64,000 nucleotides of DNA from an uncultured Bacteroidia bacterium (GTDB taxonomy: Bacteria; Bacteroidota; Bacteroidia; Bacteroidales; F082), in the NCBI GenBank assembly GCA_902774295.1, contig CACYHP010000002.1:62001-126000 (forward strand), written 5' to 3'. Below, one piece after another: positions 32,708 to 40,643 of the stretch. Under the pieces are notes generated by a model, which saw only the letters and a list, made by a program, of their open reading frames with translations, made no database searches and was not told where the DNA came from. How positions within the stretch are numbered: the stretch's first letter is position 1; the number at the start of each line of letters is the position of its first letter. A program made the position numbers and the translations under genes.

Positions 32708-33868
32708 TCATAGCAAATTTATTGTTAAATATGTAATAATTCCCATTCCGATTTTCATTGCATTTTCATCAATGTTAAAATCTGACGTATGTTGTTTGGC
32801 TTTAATGCCTATTTCAGGATTTGAAGTGCCTAAACGATAGAAACATGCCGGCACTTTCTGCGAATACCAGGCGAAATCCTCGGCGGTCATCAGCTGAGGC
32901 AATTCTTTTACCTTATCTTTACCTAAAATCTCTTTCGCGAAAGCGGCACATTTCTCAGTCAGTTTCACGTCGTTTTTCAATGAAGGATAGCCTTGTTCGA
33001 TGAAGGCCTCCGCCTCACAGCCATATTCCGATGCGATTGCTTTTGAAACCTTCAAAATATTGTTTTTCAATGCCTTACGTTTCTCTTCATCGAAAGTACG
33101 CATCGTGCCTTTCAGATTCACCTCGGATGGGATGACGTTGTATGTGCCGTCGGCAATGAAACTTCCGAATGCCAACACAACATCTCCACCTTTTTCAGGA
33201 TATAATTCAGATAATTTTGACACTATTTTCGCGGCAGCGAGCAATGCGTTGTCACGTTCGGCAGGCTTTGCGGCATGGCCTCCCCTGCCCTTCACGGTGA
33301 TGTTGACCTCGTCTGACGATGCCATGTAAGGACCGGCATGGAAACCGACTTCGCCACACGGCAAATCAGGATAGACATGCTGTCCGATGATTAAATCGAC
33401 GTCATCAAGGACACCTTCTTTTATCATTAATGAGGCTCCGCCAGGCAGTTTCTCCTCGCCTGGCTGGAAAATCAGTTTTATCGTGCCCGAGAATTTATCT
33501 CTTAAATCATTGAGGATGAAGGCAGTACCAAGAAGCATTGCAGTGTGCGCATCATGACCGCAGGCATGCATCACGCCCTCGTTGACGGAGCGGTATGGGA
33601 GGTCGGTGGTCTCGTGGATAGGGAGAGCGTCCATATCGGCACGAAGGGCGATAGTCGGTCGAACTGACACCCCTTTTATCGTCGCCACGACACCTGTTCC
33701 GGCGATATCTGATTGAAACTCAATGTTCTTTGATGCGAGACATTTCTTTATGAGTTCAGCGGTTTCTTTCTCACAGAAGCTCAATTCAGGGTGCTGATGA
33801 AGCTGTCGACGAATCGCCACGACCTCATCGAAATACGCGTCACACTTGGATTTTATCAGCTGCCTCAT
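32708..33868 (-). CDS. M20-family amidohydrolase (N-acyl amino acid / IAA-amino acid hydrolase type)
   Basis: 386 aa from MRQLIKSKCDAYFDE. The upstream ATG at 33970 lies beyond the promoter and adds 34 unlikely residues. Di-metal M20D signatures are HACGHDAHTAMLLG, QPGEEKLPGGASLMIKEG and the late TAEDFAWYSQKVP. Such enzymes remove acyl groups from amino acids. A -7 element lies 19 bases upstream. First gene of a three-gene unit. Confidence 0.92.
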   Translation of the reverse strand: MRQLIKSKCDAYFDEVVAIRRQLHQHPELSFCEKETAELIKKCLASKNIEFQSDIAGTGVVATIKGVSVRPTIALRADMDALPIHETTDLPYRSVNEGVMHACGHDAHTAMLLGTAFILNDLRDKFSGTIKLIFQPGEEKLPGGASLMIKEGVLDDVDLIIGQHVYPDLPCGEVGFHAGPYMASSDEVNITVKGRGGHAAKPAERDNALLAAAKIVSKLSELYPEKGGDVVLAFGSFIADGTYNVIPSEVNLKGTMRTFDEEKRKALKNNILKVSKAIASEYGCEAEAFIEQGYPSLKNDVKLTEKCAAFAKEILGKDKVKELPQLMTAEDFAWYSQKVPACFYRLGTSNPEIGIKAKQHTSDFNIDENAMKIGMGIITYLTINLL

Positions 33869-33886
33869 TTTTAATTTTATTTTTTG

Positions 33887-33894
33887 CAAAAATA
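33887..33894 (-). promoter_or_regulatory. -7 promoter element (TATTTTTG) of the M20-nucleosidase-ygiQ unit
   Basis: Reverse-strand TATTTTTG followed by C, 19 bases upstream of the ATG at 33868. Confidence 0.6.
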
Positions 33895-33907
33895 AAAAAA
33901 ATATTAG

Positions 33908-33915
33908 TACCTTTG
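33908..33915 (+). promoter_or_regulatory. -7 promoter element (TACCTTTG) of the carboxyltransferase gene
   Basis: TACCTTTG followed by C. A TTTG at about 33884-33887, 20 bases upstream, fits the -33 consensus. The leader is about 50 bases. Confidence 0.65.
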
Positions 33916-33968
33916 CGCTCCAATTATAAGAGTCGAAAAAAAAAATTAAAATATAAAAATAAACGAAC

Positions 33969-35735
33969 ATGAAAAAGGAAGTAAAATTTAGTCTTGTCTA
34001 CCGCGACATGTGGCAGAGCTCAGGCAAATACGTGCCTCGCAAGGACCAGCTGGAAAAGATTGCGCCGCTCATCATCGAGATGGGTTGCTTCGATCGTGTG
34101 GAGACCAACGGCGGTGCTGCCGAACAGGTCAACCTGCTTTATGGCGAGAACCCGAACCCTTCGGTACGCGCATTCACAGCAGCATTGCATAAAGGCGGCA
34201 TCGAGTGCCACATGCTCGACCGCGCTCTCAACGCATTGAGAATGAACCCTGTGCCAGCCGACGTGCGTCAGCTGATGTATAAGGTAAAGAAAGCTCAGGG
34301 CGTCGACATCACTCGTATCTTCTGCGGCTTGAACGACGTGCGCAACATCATCCCGTCGATTCAGTGGGCTAACGAAGCAGGCATGATCTCACAGGCTGCC
34401 ATGAGTATCACCTATTCACAGGTGCATACCGCCGAGTATTACATGCACATGGCCGATGAGCTCATCGCCGCCGGTGCTAAGGAAATCGCTTTGAAAGACA
34501 TGGCAGGCGTCGGTCGTCCTGTCACATTGGGCAAGATAGTGAACCATATCAAGACACAGCACCCTGAGATCAAGGTGCAGTACCACGGTCACACCACCCC
34601 AGGCCTCTCTATGGCATCAATGCTCGAGGTCTGCAAGGCCGGCTGCGACTACGTCGACGTGGCAATGGAACCTCTCTCATGGGGCACCGTCCATCCTGAC
34701 GTCATCAGCGTGCAGGCTATGTTGAAAGACGCCGGTTTCCTCGTGAAAGACATCGACATGAAGACCTACATGGCTGCCCGCAGCATGACACAGAGCTTCA
34801 TCGACGACTTCCTCGGCTACTGGATCGACCCACGCAACCGTTACATCAACTCATTGCTGTTGGGTTGCGGTCTTCCAGGCGGCATGATGGGCTCACTGAT
34901 GGCCGACCTCAAGCCGGTACACGCCGCTATCAACATGAACCGCAAGAATCAAGGTCTTCCAGAACTCTCAGAAGACGAGATGCTCGTCGAGCTGTTCGAT
35001 GAGGTTCAGAATATCTGGCCTAAACTCGGCAACCCGCCATTAGTGACGCCTTTCAGCCAGTACACCAAGAACATCGCCTTGATGAACCTCTTCGCGATGA
35101 GCAAGGGCGAGCCTCGTTACGAGACATCCATCGACCCTGCCGCATGGGACATGATTCTCGGCAAAGCCGGAAAACTCCCGGGCACTCTGGCACCTGAGAT
35201 CGTGGAACTCGCCAAGAAGAAAGGCTTCGAGTTCTTCACAGGCAACCCGCAGGACAACTACCCTGATGCACTTCCTCATTTCATCGAAGAGATGAAGAAA
35301 GAGGGCTGGGATCGCGGTCAGGACGACGAAGAGCTGTTCGAGTTTGCAATGCACGAGAAACAGTATCGTGAATACAAGTCTGGCGAGGCAAAACGCCGTT
35401 TCAACCAGGAACTCGAGGCTAAGATGCAGGCTAAGGCCGAGCAAGGCGGCAACAAAGTCAGCCTTGACGACCTCCGCAAGATGCGTCATCCGAACGCCGA
35501 GACAGTGACAGCGCCTACAAGCGGACAGGTCATCTGGGAACTCGACGCCTATGAGAAGTCGATGGCACCAGCCACAGGCACCAAATACAACGAAGGCGAC
35601 ACCTTCTGTTATATCCAGACACCTTACGCACCTGAGGAGGTGAAAACCAACTGGAGCGGCAAACTCGTGGAAGTCGTCGCCGAACAAGGCAAAAACGTGA
35701 AAAAAGGCGATATTTTAGCTTTCATCGAGAAATAA
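33969..35735 (+). CDS. Oxaloacetate decarboxylase/PycB-type carboxyltransferase with a lysine-less biotinyl-like domain
   Basis: 588 aa. The N-terminal HMGL-like carboxyltransferase barrel has VYRDMWQS (about 10-17), the active-site ALKDMAG (Lys176) and metal ligands in YHGHTTPG (His206, His208). The PYC_OADA conserved domain follows. The C-terminal about 75 residues keep the biotinyl fold (TAPTSGQV, then GDTFCYI, then SGKLVEVVAEQGKNVKKGD). But the EAMK biotin motif is replaced by Gln550-Thr-Pro-Tyr553, so no lysine is available. The enzyme may use a separate biotin carrier, or the domain may be only structural. No partner subunit lies in the window. A terminator follows. Confidence 0.88.
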   Translation: MKKEVKFSLVYRDMWQSSGKYVPRKDQLEKIAPLIIEMGCFDRVETNGGAAEQVNLLYGENPNPSVRAFTAALHKGGIECHMLDRALNALRMNPVPADVRQLMYKVKKAQGVDITRIFCGLNDVRNIIPSIQWANEAGMISQAAMSITYSQVHTAEYYMHMADELIAAGAKEIALKDMAGVGRPVTLGKIVNHIKTQHPEIKVQYHGHTTPGLSMASMLEVCKAGCDYVDVAMEPLSWGTVHPDVISVQAMLKDAGFLVKDIDMKTYMAARSMTQSFIDDFLGYWIDPRNRYINSLLLGCGLPGGMMGSLMADLKPVHAAINMNRKNQGLPELSEDEMLVELFDEVQNIWPKLGNPPLVTPFSQYTKNIALMNLFAMSKGEPRYETSIDPAAWDMILGKAGKLPGTLAPEIVELAKKKGFEFFTGNPQDNYPDALPHFIEEMKKEGWDRGQDDEELFEFAMHEKQYREYKSGEAKRRFNQELEAKMQAKAEQGGNKVSLDDLRKMRHPNAETVTAPTSGQVIWELDAYEKSMAPATGTKYNEGDTFCYIQTPYAPEEVKTNWSGKLVEVVAEQGKNVKKGDILAFIEK

Positions 35736-35744
35736 AAATTGAAA

Positions 35745-35780
35745 AAAAGGGCGGATGTATGGTTCGCCCTTTTGTTTTTT
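35745..35780 (+). terminator. Rho-independent terminator after the carboxyltransferase gene
   Basis: The stem AAAAGGGCG/CGCCCTTTT with an 11-base loop is followed by a T-rich tract. Confidence 0.85.
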
Positions 35781-35785
35781 TTTCG

Positions 35786-35793
35786 TATATTTG
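35786..35793 (+). promoter_or_regulatory. -7 promoter element (TATATTTG) of the Omp28-like T9SS gene
   Basis: TATATTTG followed by C, 43 bases upstream of the ATG at 35837. Confidence 0.55.
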
Positions 35794-35836
35794 CATGTTG
35801 AAAAATTTCAAATTACAAACTTAAATATTATTTCAT

Positions 35837-37861
35837 ATGAAGAAAACTCTACTATTCATTGCAGCATTTCTGATGTCAGTATCAGTATTTGCACAGACAA
35901 GAGCCACATTCTTAAATGAGCATTTCAACGGCTCATCAGCACCTGATGGCTGGCACGTTGAAGGACTTGGCACAAGCAACTGGGGTATTTCAGCCACACA
36001 AAACGCCGGCGGCCAGGCTAACGAACTCGTCCTCGTTTGGAGTCCACAGTTCAACGGCACCTCACGCATGGTGATGCCGGCTGTAGACCTCACAGGAGTT
36101 TCAAACGTTGTCGTAAGCTTCAAACACGCTCTCGACAATTACCAGGGCTCTCACACCATCGGTATCGCAACATCATCAGACGGTGGCACCACTTGGAATG
36201 AAGGCTGGTCACAGGCCTACAATACAAGCAACGTTTGGACTGTAACACAGAACATCACAACAGCCGACATGGGCAACAGCGATGTCTTGTTCTGCCTCTT
36301 CTACACAGGCAACAGCTACAACATCAACAACTGGTATTTCGATGATATCGAGATCTTCTCACAGGAAAACCTCGACCTTTCATTGAACAGCATTGATATG
36401 AACAGCGCAATAAATGCAGGCGACACTGATATCACCTTCACAGTTCAAAACAAAGGTATTGAAACCATCAGCCAATTCAAGATGGGTTATCAGATCAATG
36501 AAGAAGAACCAGTTGAAGAAGTGTTTGATATGACATTGGCGTCTTTACAATCACAGCAGCTCACATTTGCAGCACCCGTTAATTTACTTCCTGGCTCATA
36601 CGACATCACAGTCGCAGTCTTGGAAGTGAACGGTGGCAATGACGATGACCCTACAAACGACGTGTTGACAAAGCGTATCAACGTTGCTCTCGGCGACACC
36701 CAGAGAATCCCTATGATTGAGCACTTCTCAAGTTCAACATGCGGACCATGCGTCAGCGTTAACAATCAGATGGGCACCCTCACAAACAACAACCCTGGCA
36801 AATTCACCTACACCAAATATCAGATGAACTGGCCTGGCAACGGTGACCCATATTACACAGAAGAAGGCGGCGTGAGAAGAATCTTCTACGGCATTAACGC
36901 AGTGCCAAACGTAATCCTCGAAGGAACGAATCTCGGTGCAGCATCTGTGAGTCAGAGCCAGCTGGACACACATTACAACACACCTTCATTCGCTGATGTG
37001 AGAGGCTCATTCAACGTCGATGGCAACAACATCACCGTTAAGGTTGATTTCATGTCATTCTACGAAATGACTGACGAAAAAGCTTTCGTGACAGTTAACG
37101 AGAAAGTCACCACTGGCAATGTCGGAACAAACGGTGAGACCTCATTCCACCATGTCTTCATGAAATTCTTGACCTCACCTTCAGGCGACGCTCTCAACAT
37201 CCCTGCAGGCGAATGCCAGCATATCGAATGGACACAAGACTTGTCAGGCACTCACGTTGAGGAAATGACAGACCTCGAGGTGTCAGCATGGATTCAGAAT
37301 ACGGCATCACAGGATGTCCTCAACAGCCACTTCATGTATGAATACACCGACATCCACCCATATCCAGTGCAGAACCTCGCTATTGAAGAAGGCGAAAACG
37401 GCGTCACACTAACATGGGAAGCTCCAGAAGGCGGCAACGCTCTGGCTTACAGAGTTTACCTCGACGGCAATGTCATCGCTGAAAGCACCACCGACACACA
37501 GTTAGCTTACAATTGCGAATATGGCTACTATGTCTTCGCCGTCGAAGCACTCTATGAAAATGAAATGACTTCAGTGAAGATGGCAAAAGGTGTCGACTAC
37601 AAAGACCACACCACAGTCGCTGAAAACCAGGAAAATGCTTACAACATCTATCCTAACCCAACCAACGGCAACATCACCGTTAGCGGCGAAAACATCAACT
37701 TAGTCGAAGTTTACAACATCTGCGGTCAGAAAGTTATCTCTCTCGAGACAAAGACCAGCAGTGTGAACGTCAACATGAGCGAGCTCACAGCAGGCGTTTA
37801 CATGGTGAAGATCGTTGACAACAACGGCAACGCCACCGTTAACAAAATCGTTAAAAGATAG
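35837..37861 (+). CDS. Secreted Omp28-like protein with T9SS sorting domain
   Basis: 674 aa. Signal peptide MKKTLLFIAAFLMSVSVFAQ. Domains in order: a MAM/choice-of-anchor-J-like beta sandwich (about 25-175, NEHFNGSSAPDGW to NNWYFDDIEIF); a CARDB-like Ig domain (about 180-275); an Omp28-type thioredoxin-like domain (about 285-500) with a possible redox pair in STCGPCVSV; a fibronectin-III-like domain (about 510-590); and a type A T9SS sorting domain (IYPNPTNGNITV, VYNICGQKV, LTAGVYMVKI, terminal IVKR). It is predicted to be exported across the outer membrane and surface-bound. The biological role is unknown. A strong 32-bp palindromic terminator lies beyond the stop. Confidence 0.88.
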   Translation: MKKTLLFIAAFLMSVSVFAQTRATFLNEHFNGSSAPDGWHVEGLGTSNWGISATQNAGGQANELVLVWSPQFNGTSRMVMPAVDLTGVSNVVVSFKHALDNYQGSHTIGIATSSDGGTTWNEGWSQAYNTSNVWTVTQNITTADMGNSDVLFCLFYTGNSYNINNWYFDDIEIFSQENLDLSLNSIDMNSAINAGDTDITFTVQNKGIETISQFKMGYQINEEEPVEEVFDMTLASLQSQQLTFAAPVNLLPGSYDITVAVLEVNGGNDDDPTNDVLTKRINVALGDTQRIPMIEHFSSSTCGPCVSVNNQMGTLTNNNPGKFTYTKYQMNWPGNGDPYYTEEGGVRRIFYGINAVPNVILEGTNLGAASVSQSQLDTHYNTPSFADVRGSFNVDGNNITVKVDFMSFYEMTDEKAFVTVNEKVTTGNVGTNGETSFHHVFMKFLTSPSGDALNIPAGECQHIEWTQDLSGTHVEEMTDLEVSAWIQNTASQDVLNSHFMYEYTDIHPYPVQNLAIEEGENGVTLTWEAPEGGNALAYRVYLDGNVIAESTTDTQLAYNCEYGYYVFAVEALYENEMTSVKMAKGVDYKDHTTVAENQENAYNIYPNPTNGNITVSGENINLVEVYNICGQKVISLETKTSSVNVNMSELTAGVYMVKIVDNNGNATVNKIVKR

Positions 37862-37952
37862 TTAGAAGTTAGTAGTTAAAAAAAAGGTCTCTTGGATATC
37901 CAAGAGACCTTTTCTATTCCATACAAACAACTTCTAACTCCTAACTTCTAAC
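37862..37952 (+). repeat. Inverted heptanucleotide repeats flanking a shared terminator
   Basis: TTAGAAG TTAGTAG TTAA (37862-37879) and its inverse CTTCTAA CTCCTAA CTTCTAA C (37931-37952) surround the hairpin at 37882-37913. The right array encodes the last residues (LEVRS) and stop of the convergent PLP-enzyme gene. Confidence 0.8.
37882..37913 (+). terminator. Bidirectional terminator, perfect 32-bp palindrome
   Basis: AAAAGGTCTCTTGGAT joined to its exact complement, with A and T tracts at both ends, between convergent genes. Confidence 0.85.
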
Positions 37953-39235
37953 TGAACGAAGTTCTTGATTTCTTCTTTTGTCGCGTTGACACTAAAGACG
38001 TGGTCAGGTTTCAGATACCAGACATCATTATGTTCTTTGAACAATGCCTCGCCGCCACCGGTGATATTGAGCATGATGACGTCGTCGGCTTTGACTTGTT
38101 TGTTTTCAACAGCTTGGATGAGCGATGCTGTCGCTGCGCCTGCTGCGTGATAGATGTCGACGCCTTCAAGCTCCTTGAACAGGTCGCAAGCCTTCTGGGT
38201 CTCATCGTTAGTCACAGCAAAGAAGTCGCCATCGGTATCTACCATAGCGTCGAACAAGCCTCCTGCCAACGAATAAGGCGGTTTGCGGTTTGAGAGCACC
38301 TTAGCCACAATCTCCGATGCGTCTTTACGAGCCTGTTCTGCGTCGTACGGCAACATTGCGCGTGAATGAGCCTTCCATGCGTCATACATCGGGGTGAACG
38401 GCTTATTCTGTGACACATAAAGCTTAGCTTTGTTTGTGCCGTAGCGACCGTCTTCGATGAAACGGAGGTTTGCCTCCCATGCCGCGATGGCACCTGTGCC
38501 GCTACCCACAGCCTGGAAGTAATAATCAGGGATGCGGCCGATTGTGGTCACCGCCGACATCATGGTGGTGCTCATGCCGTCACGACGAGCTATGTTCTTG
38601 GCACCGCCCTCAGCAAAGAAGCCGTCCATCTCACAGATGATATTACCTAAATTTATAGCATCGAAATAGTCGCTGCCGCTCTCTGTACAGAGCAGTTTCA
38701 CGCACGGATTGAGAGGTTTCTCAAACCACAAAGCGTTGATATTGTCTTCCGGGACCGTCAGCAAAAGCTTGATATTGTTGTCTGAGCACACCTGAGCGAA
38801 GGCTCTTGCGGTGTTACCTGCCGACGACACCACCATCACCTGTTCGCGAAGCTTGCCGTCGAGACGTGCGCACACCGAATATGCCTCGGTCTCCTTGAAT
38901 GAGCAGGTACGCATTTTAGCGCCAATCTGAGGAAAATATCCATTAAAAGTGATGTATAAATTATTGAGTCCCAGCTTCTTGGCGAGTTTCTCGCTCTTAT
39001 ATGTCACTGGGCAGGAAGCGCCTTTCAAAAGGTTCTTCAGAGGCATCCAGTCGGCAAAACGGTAAAGACCCTCGTTCTCCTCTTTCACCTCGAGTTGTTT
39101 CTTCTCATAAATTGCTCGGATAAGACTCGGTTTCTCACTGTTCGGGAAGTCGAGCATCCAGCCAGAATCTTCGCAAACGCGACCATCAGCCACGCATTGC
39201 ACCTGATACTTCGTTGGTTTAAACGTCATATACAA
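37934..39235 (-). CDS. PLP-dependent cysteate synthase-like / threonine synthase-like enzyme
   Basis: 433 aa, fold type II PLP enzyme of the threonine synthase superfamily. The PLP lysine is in CSFKETEAYSVCARL. The phosphate-binding SSAGNTARAFA segment and GSGTGAIAAWEANL are clear. The N-terminus FKPTKYQVQCVADGRVCEDSGW is that of the Bacteroidota subgroup that, to my recollection, is named cysteate synthase (O-phosphoserine plus sulfite to L-cysteate), a possible first step towards sulfonolipids. Ordinary threonine synthase cannot be excluded, since no thrA/thrB is adjacent to settle it. A second ATG two codons in is an alternative start. Confidence 0.75.
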   Translation of the reverse strand: MYMTFKPTKYQVQCVADGRVCEDSGWMLDFPNSEKPSLIRAIYEKKQLEVKEENEGLYRFADWMPLKNLLKGASCPVTYKSEKLAKKLGLNNLYITFNGYFPQIGAKMRTCSFKETEAYSVCARLDGKLREQVMVVSSAGNTARAFAQVCSDNNIKLLLTVPEDNINALWFEKPLNPCVKLLCTESGSDYFDAINLGNIICEMDGFFAEGGAKNIARRDGMSTTMMSAVTTIGRIPDYYFQAVGSGTGAIAAWEANLRFIEDGRYGTNKAKLYVSQNKPFTPMYDAWKAHSRAMLPYDAEQARKDASEIVAKVLSNRKPPYSLAGGLFDAMVDTDGDFFAVTNDETQKACDLFKELEGVDIYHAAGAATASLIQAVENKQVKADDVIMLNITGGGEALFKEHNDVWYLKPDHVFSVNATKEEIKNFVQLEVRS

Positions 39236-39255
39236 AAAACATTATTTCAAAGTCG

Positions 39256-39263
39256 CAAAGATA
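39256..39263 (-). promoter_or_regulatory. -7 promoter element (TATCTTTG) of the PLP-enzyme gene
   Basis: Reverse-strand TATCTTTG followed by C, 20 bases upstream of the ATG at 39235. Confidence 0.6.
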
Positions 39264-39337
39264 GTAAAATATATTACTATTTTGAAAAAAAGATAAAATT
39301 TTTCTTTTTTTTCCTAGATTTATTAATAATAATTACT

Positions 39338-39345
39338 TATTTTTG
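39338..39345 (+). promoter_or_regulatory. -7 promoter element (TATTTTTG) of the first C1B peptidase gene
   Basis: TATTTTTG, 28 bases upstream of the ATG at 39374. This rules out the far-upstream in-frame ATG at 39095. Confidence 0.6.
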
Positions 39346-39373
39346 TGCATCGAAAATGAGTAATTATAACACC

Positions 39374-40567
39374 ATGAAAGACTTGAAACATTTAATTTTA
39401 GTAGCTGCGGCGATGTTTTTTGCCATTTCGGCGCAGGCTCAGAAAGAAGAAAAACCAGTTTATCAAATCACCGACGATGTCGAGGTGCCTCACACCATTG
39501 TGCAGAACCAGGCAAGATCTGGAACGTGTTGGTGCTTTGCGGGTACAGGCTTCGTTGAAGCTGAGATTTTAAGAAAATACGATGTAAAACTCAACCTTTC
39601 GGAGATGTATTCAGTGCGTTGGGCTTACACCAAGAAATTCGACCGTTTTGTGCAGTTGCACGGTGCCACCAACCTCAGCTGCGGCGGTGAGGTCATTGAC
39701 GTGCTCTACGCCATCAACGATGCCGGCATGATTACGGATGAGGCATACAGCGGCCTTGTCATAGGCGATGAAAACCACAATCACAGCGAGATTCAGAAAG
39801 CCGTCGAAGGTTATGCCAAGTTAGTGACACAAAAAAGCAACGGACGCATACTTTACGAAACATATCCTAAGGTTTTGAAGGGCATCCTTGATGGCTATCT
39901 CGGTGAGGCTCCTGAAGAATTCGAGTACGAAGGTGTGAAATACACTCCTAAGTCATTTGCCGAGAAATACGCTCTCGACATCAACGATTACGTGCAGTTC
40001 TCATCGTTCATGGATCAGGAGATGTACAAGCCGTTCCTCCTTCTCATCCCTGACAACTGGACCTACACCATGACGTACAACATGGGCTTCGACGAGATGA
40101 TGGCCGAAGTCGACAACGCCTTGAACAACGGCTATACCGTGGGCTGGGCACAGGATGTCAGTGACAAAGGCTTCTCACGCAAGGCTGGTGTCGCCATCGT
40201 CCCGACTGACGATGTAAACGCTATCCGCGAAAGCAATCCTAAGGCATTTAAGAAGATGACCGACGCAGAAGTGCTTGAAAAACAATACTCTTTCGAGTAT
40301 GTGATGCCCGAAAAGGAAGTCACCGAAGAGATGCATCAGCGCGCCTACAACGACTGGAGCACAGGTGACGACCACAGCATGTTGCTTGTCGGCATCGCCC
40401 ACGACCAGAACGGGAACAAATATTATAAGGTGAAAAACTCATGGGGCGAGAGCGGTCCATACAAGGGCTACTGGTACTGCTCAGAAGAGTTCGTGAAGCT
40501 CCACACAGTGTTCTTCACAGTAAACAAAGCCGCTTTCAGCGACGGAATGAAAAATAAACTCTTCTAA
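39374..40567 (+). CDS. Exported C1B cysteine peptidase (bleomycin hydrolase/PepC-like), paralogue 1
   Basis: 397 aa from MKDLKHLILVAAAMFF. Signal peptide ends near AQAQ. C1B papain-fold peptidase: oxyanion Gln and nucleophile in QNQARSGTCWCFAG (Cys52), catalytic His in TGDDHSMLLVGIAHD and Asn in YKVKNSWGESGP. Cytosolic family members are aminopeptidases; here the signal peptide puts it in the envelope. It is followed 76 bases later by a paralogue of the same architecture, so the two arose by tandem duplication. A dispersed repeat (copy C) lies between them. Confidence 0.9.
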   Translation: MKDLKHLILVAAAMFFAISAQAQKEEKPVYQITDDVEVPHTIVQNQARSGTCWCFAGTGFVEAEILRKYDVKLNLSEMYSVRWAYTKKFDRFVQLHGATNLSCGGEVIDVLYAINDAGMITDEAYSGLVIGDENHNHSEIQKAVEGYAKLVTQKSNGRILYETYPKVLKGILDGYLGEAPEEFEYEGVKYTPKSFAEKYALDINDYVQFSSFMDQEMYKPFLLLIPDNWTYTMTYNMGFDEMMAEVDNALNNGYTVGWAQDVSDKGFSRKAGVAIVPTDDVNAIRESNPKAFKKMTDAEVLEKQYSFEYVMPEKEVTEEMHQRAYNDWSTGDDHSMLLVGIAHDQNGNKYYKVKNSWGESGPYKGYWYCSEEFVKLHTVFFTVNKAAFSDGMKNKLF

Positions 40568-40569
40568 TC

Positions 40570-40605
40570 GTCATTTCGACCGACCGAAGGGAGTAGAGAA
40601 ATCTC
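40570..40605 (+). repeat. Dispersed GTCATTTCGACC repeat, copy C
   Basis: GTCATTTCGACCGACCGAAG then GGAGTAGAGAAATCTC, three bases after the stop of the first C1B peptidase gene. Confidence 0.85.
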
Positions 40606-40643
40606 ATATACAGAAATTATTAACAAATCAAAATAATAAACAA

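Noticed and set aside
37882-37913. 32-bp palindrome as a member of the mobile palindrome families
   Set aside because: It has A and T tracts on both sides, lies between convergent genes and shares no arm with the other palindromes. A bidirectional terminator is the simpler reading.
39095-39373. Upstream extension of the first C1B peptidase
   Set aside because: It runs over the divergent PLP-enzyme gene and past the promoter. The signal peptide fixes the start at 39374.
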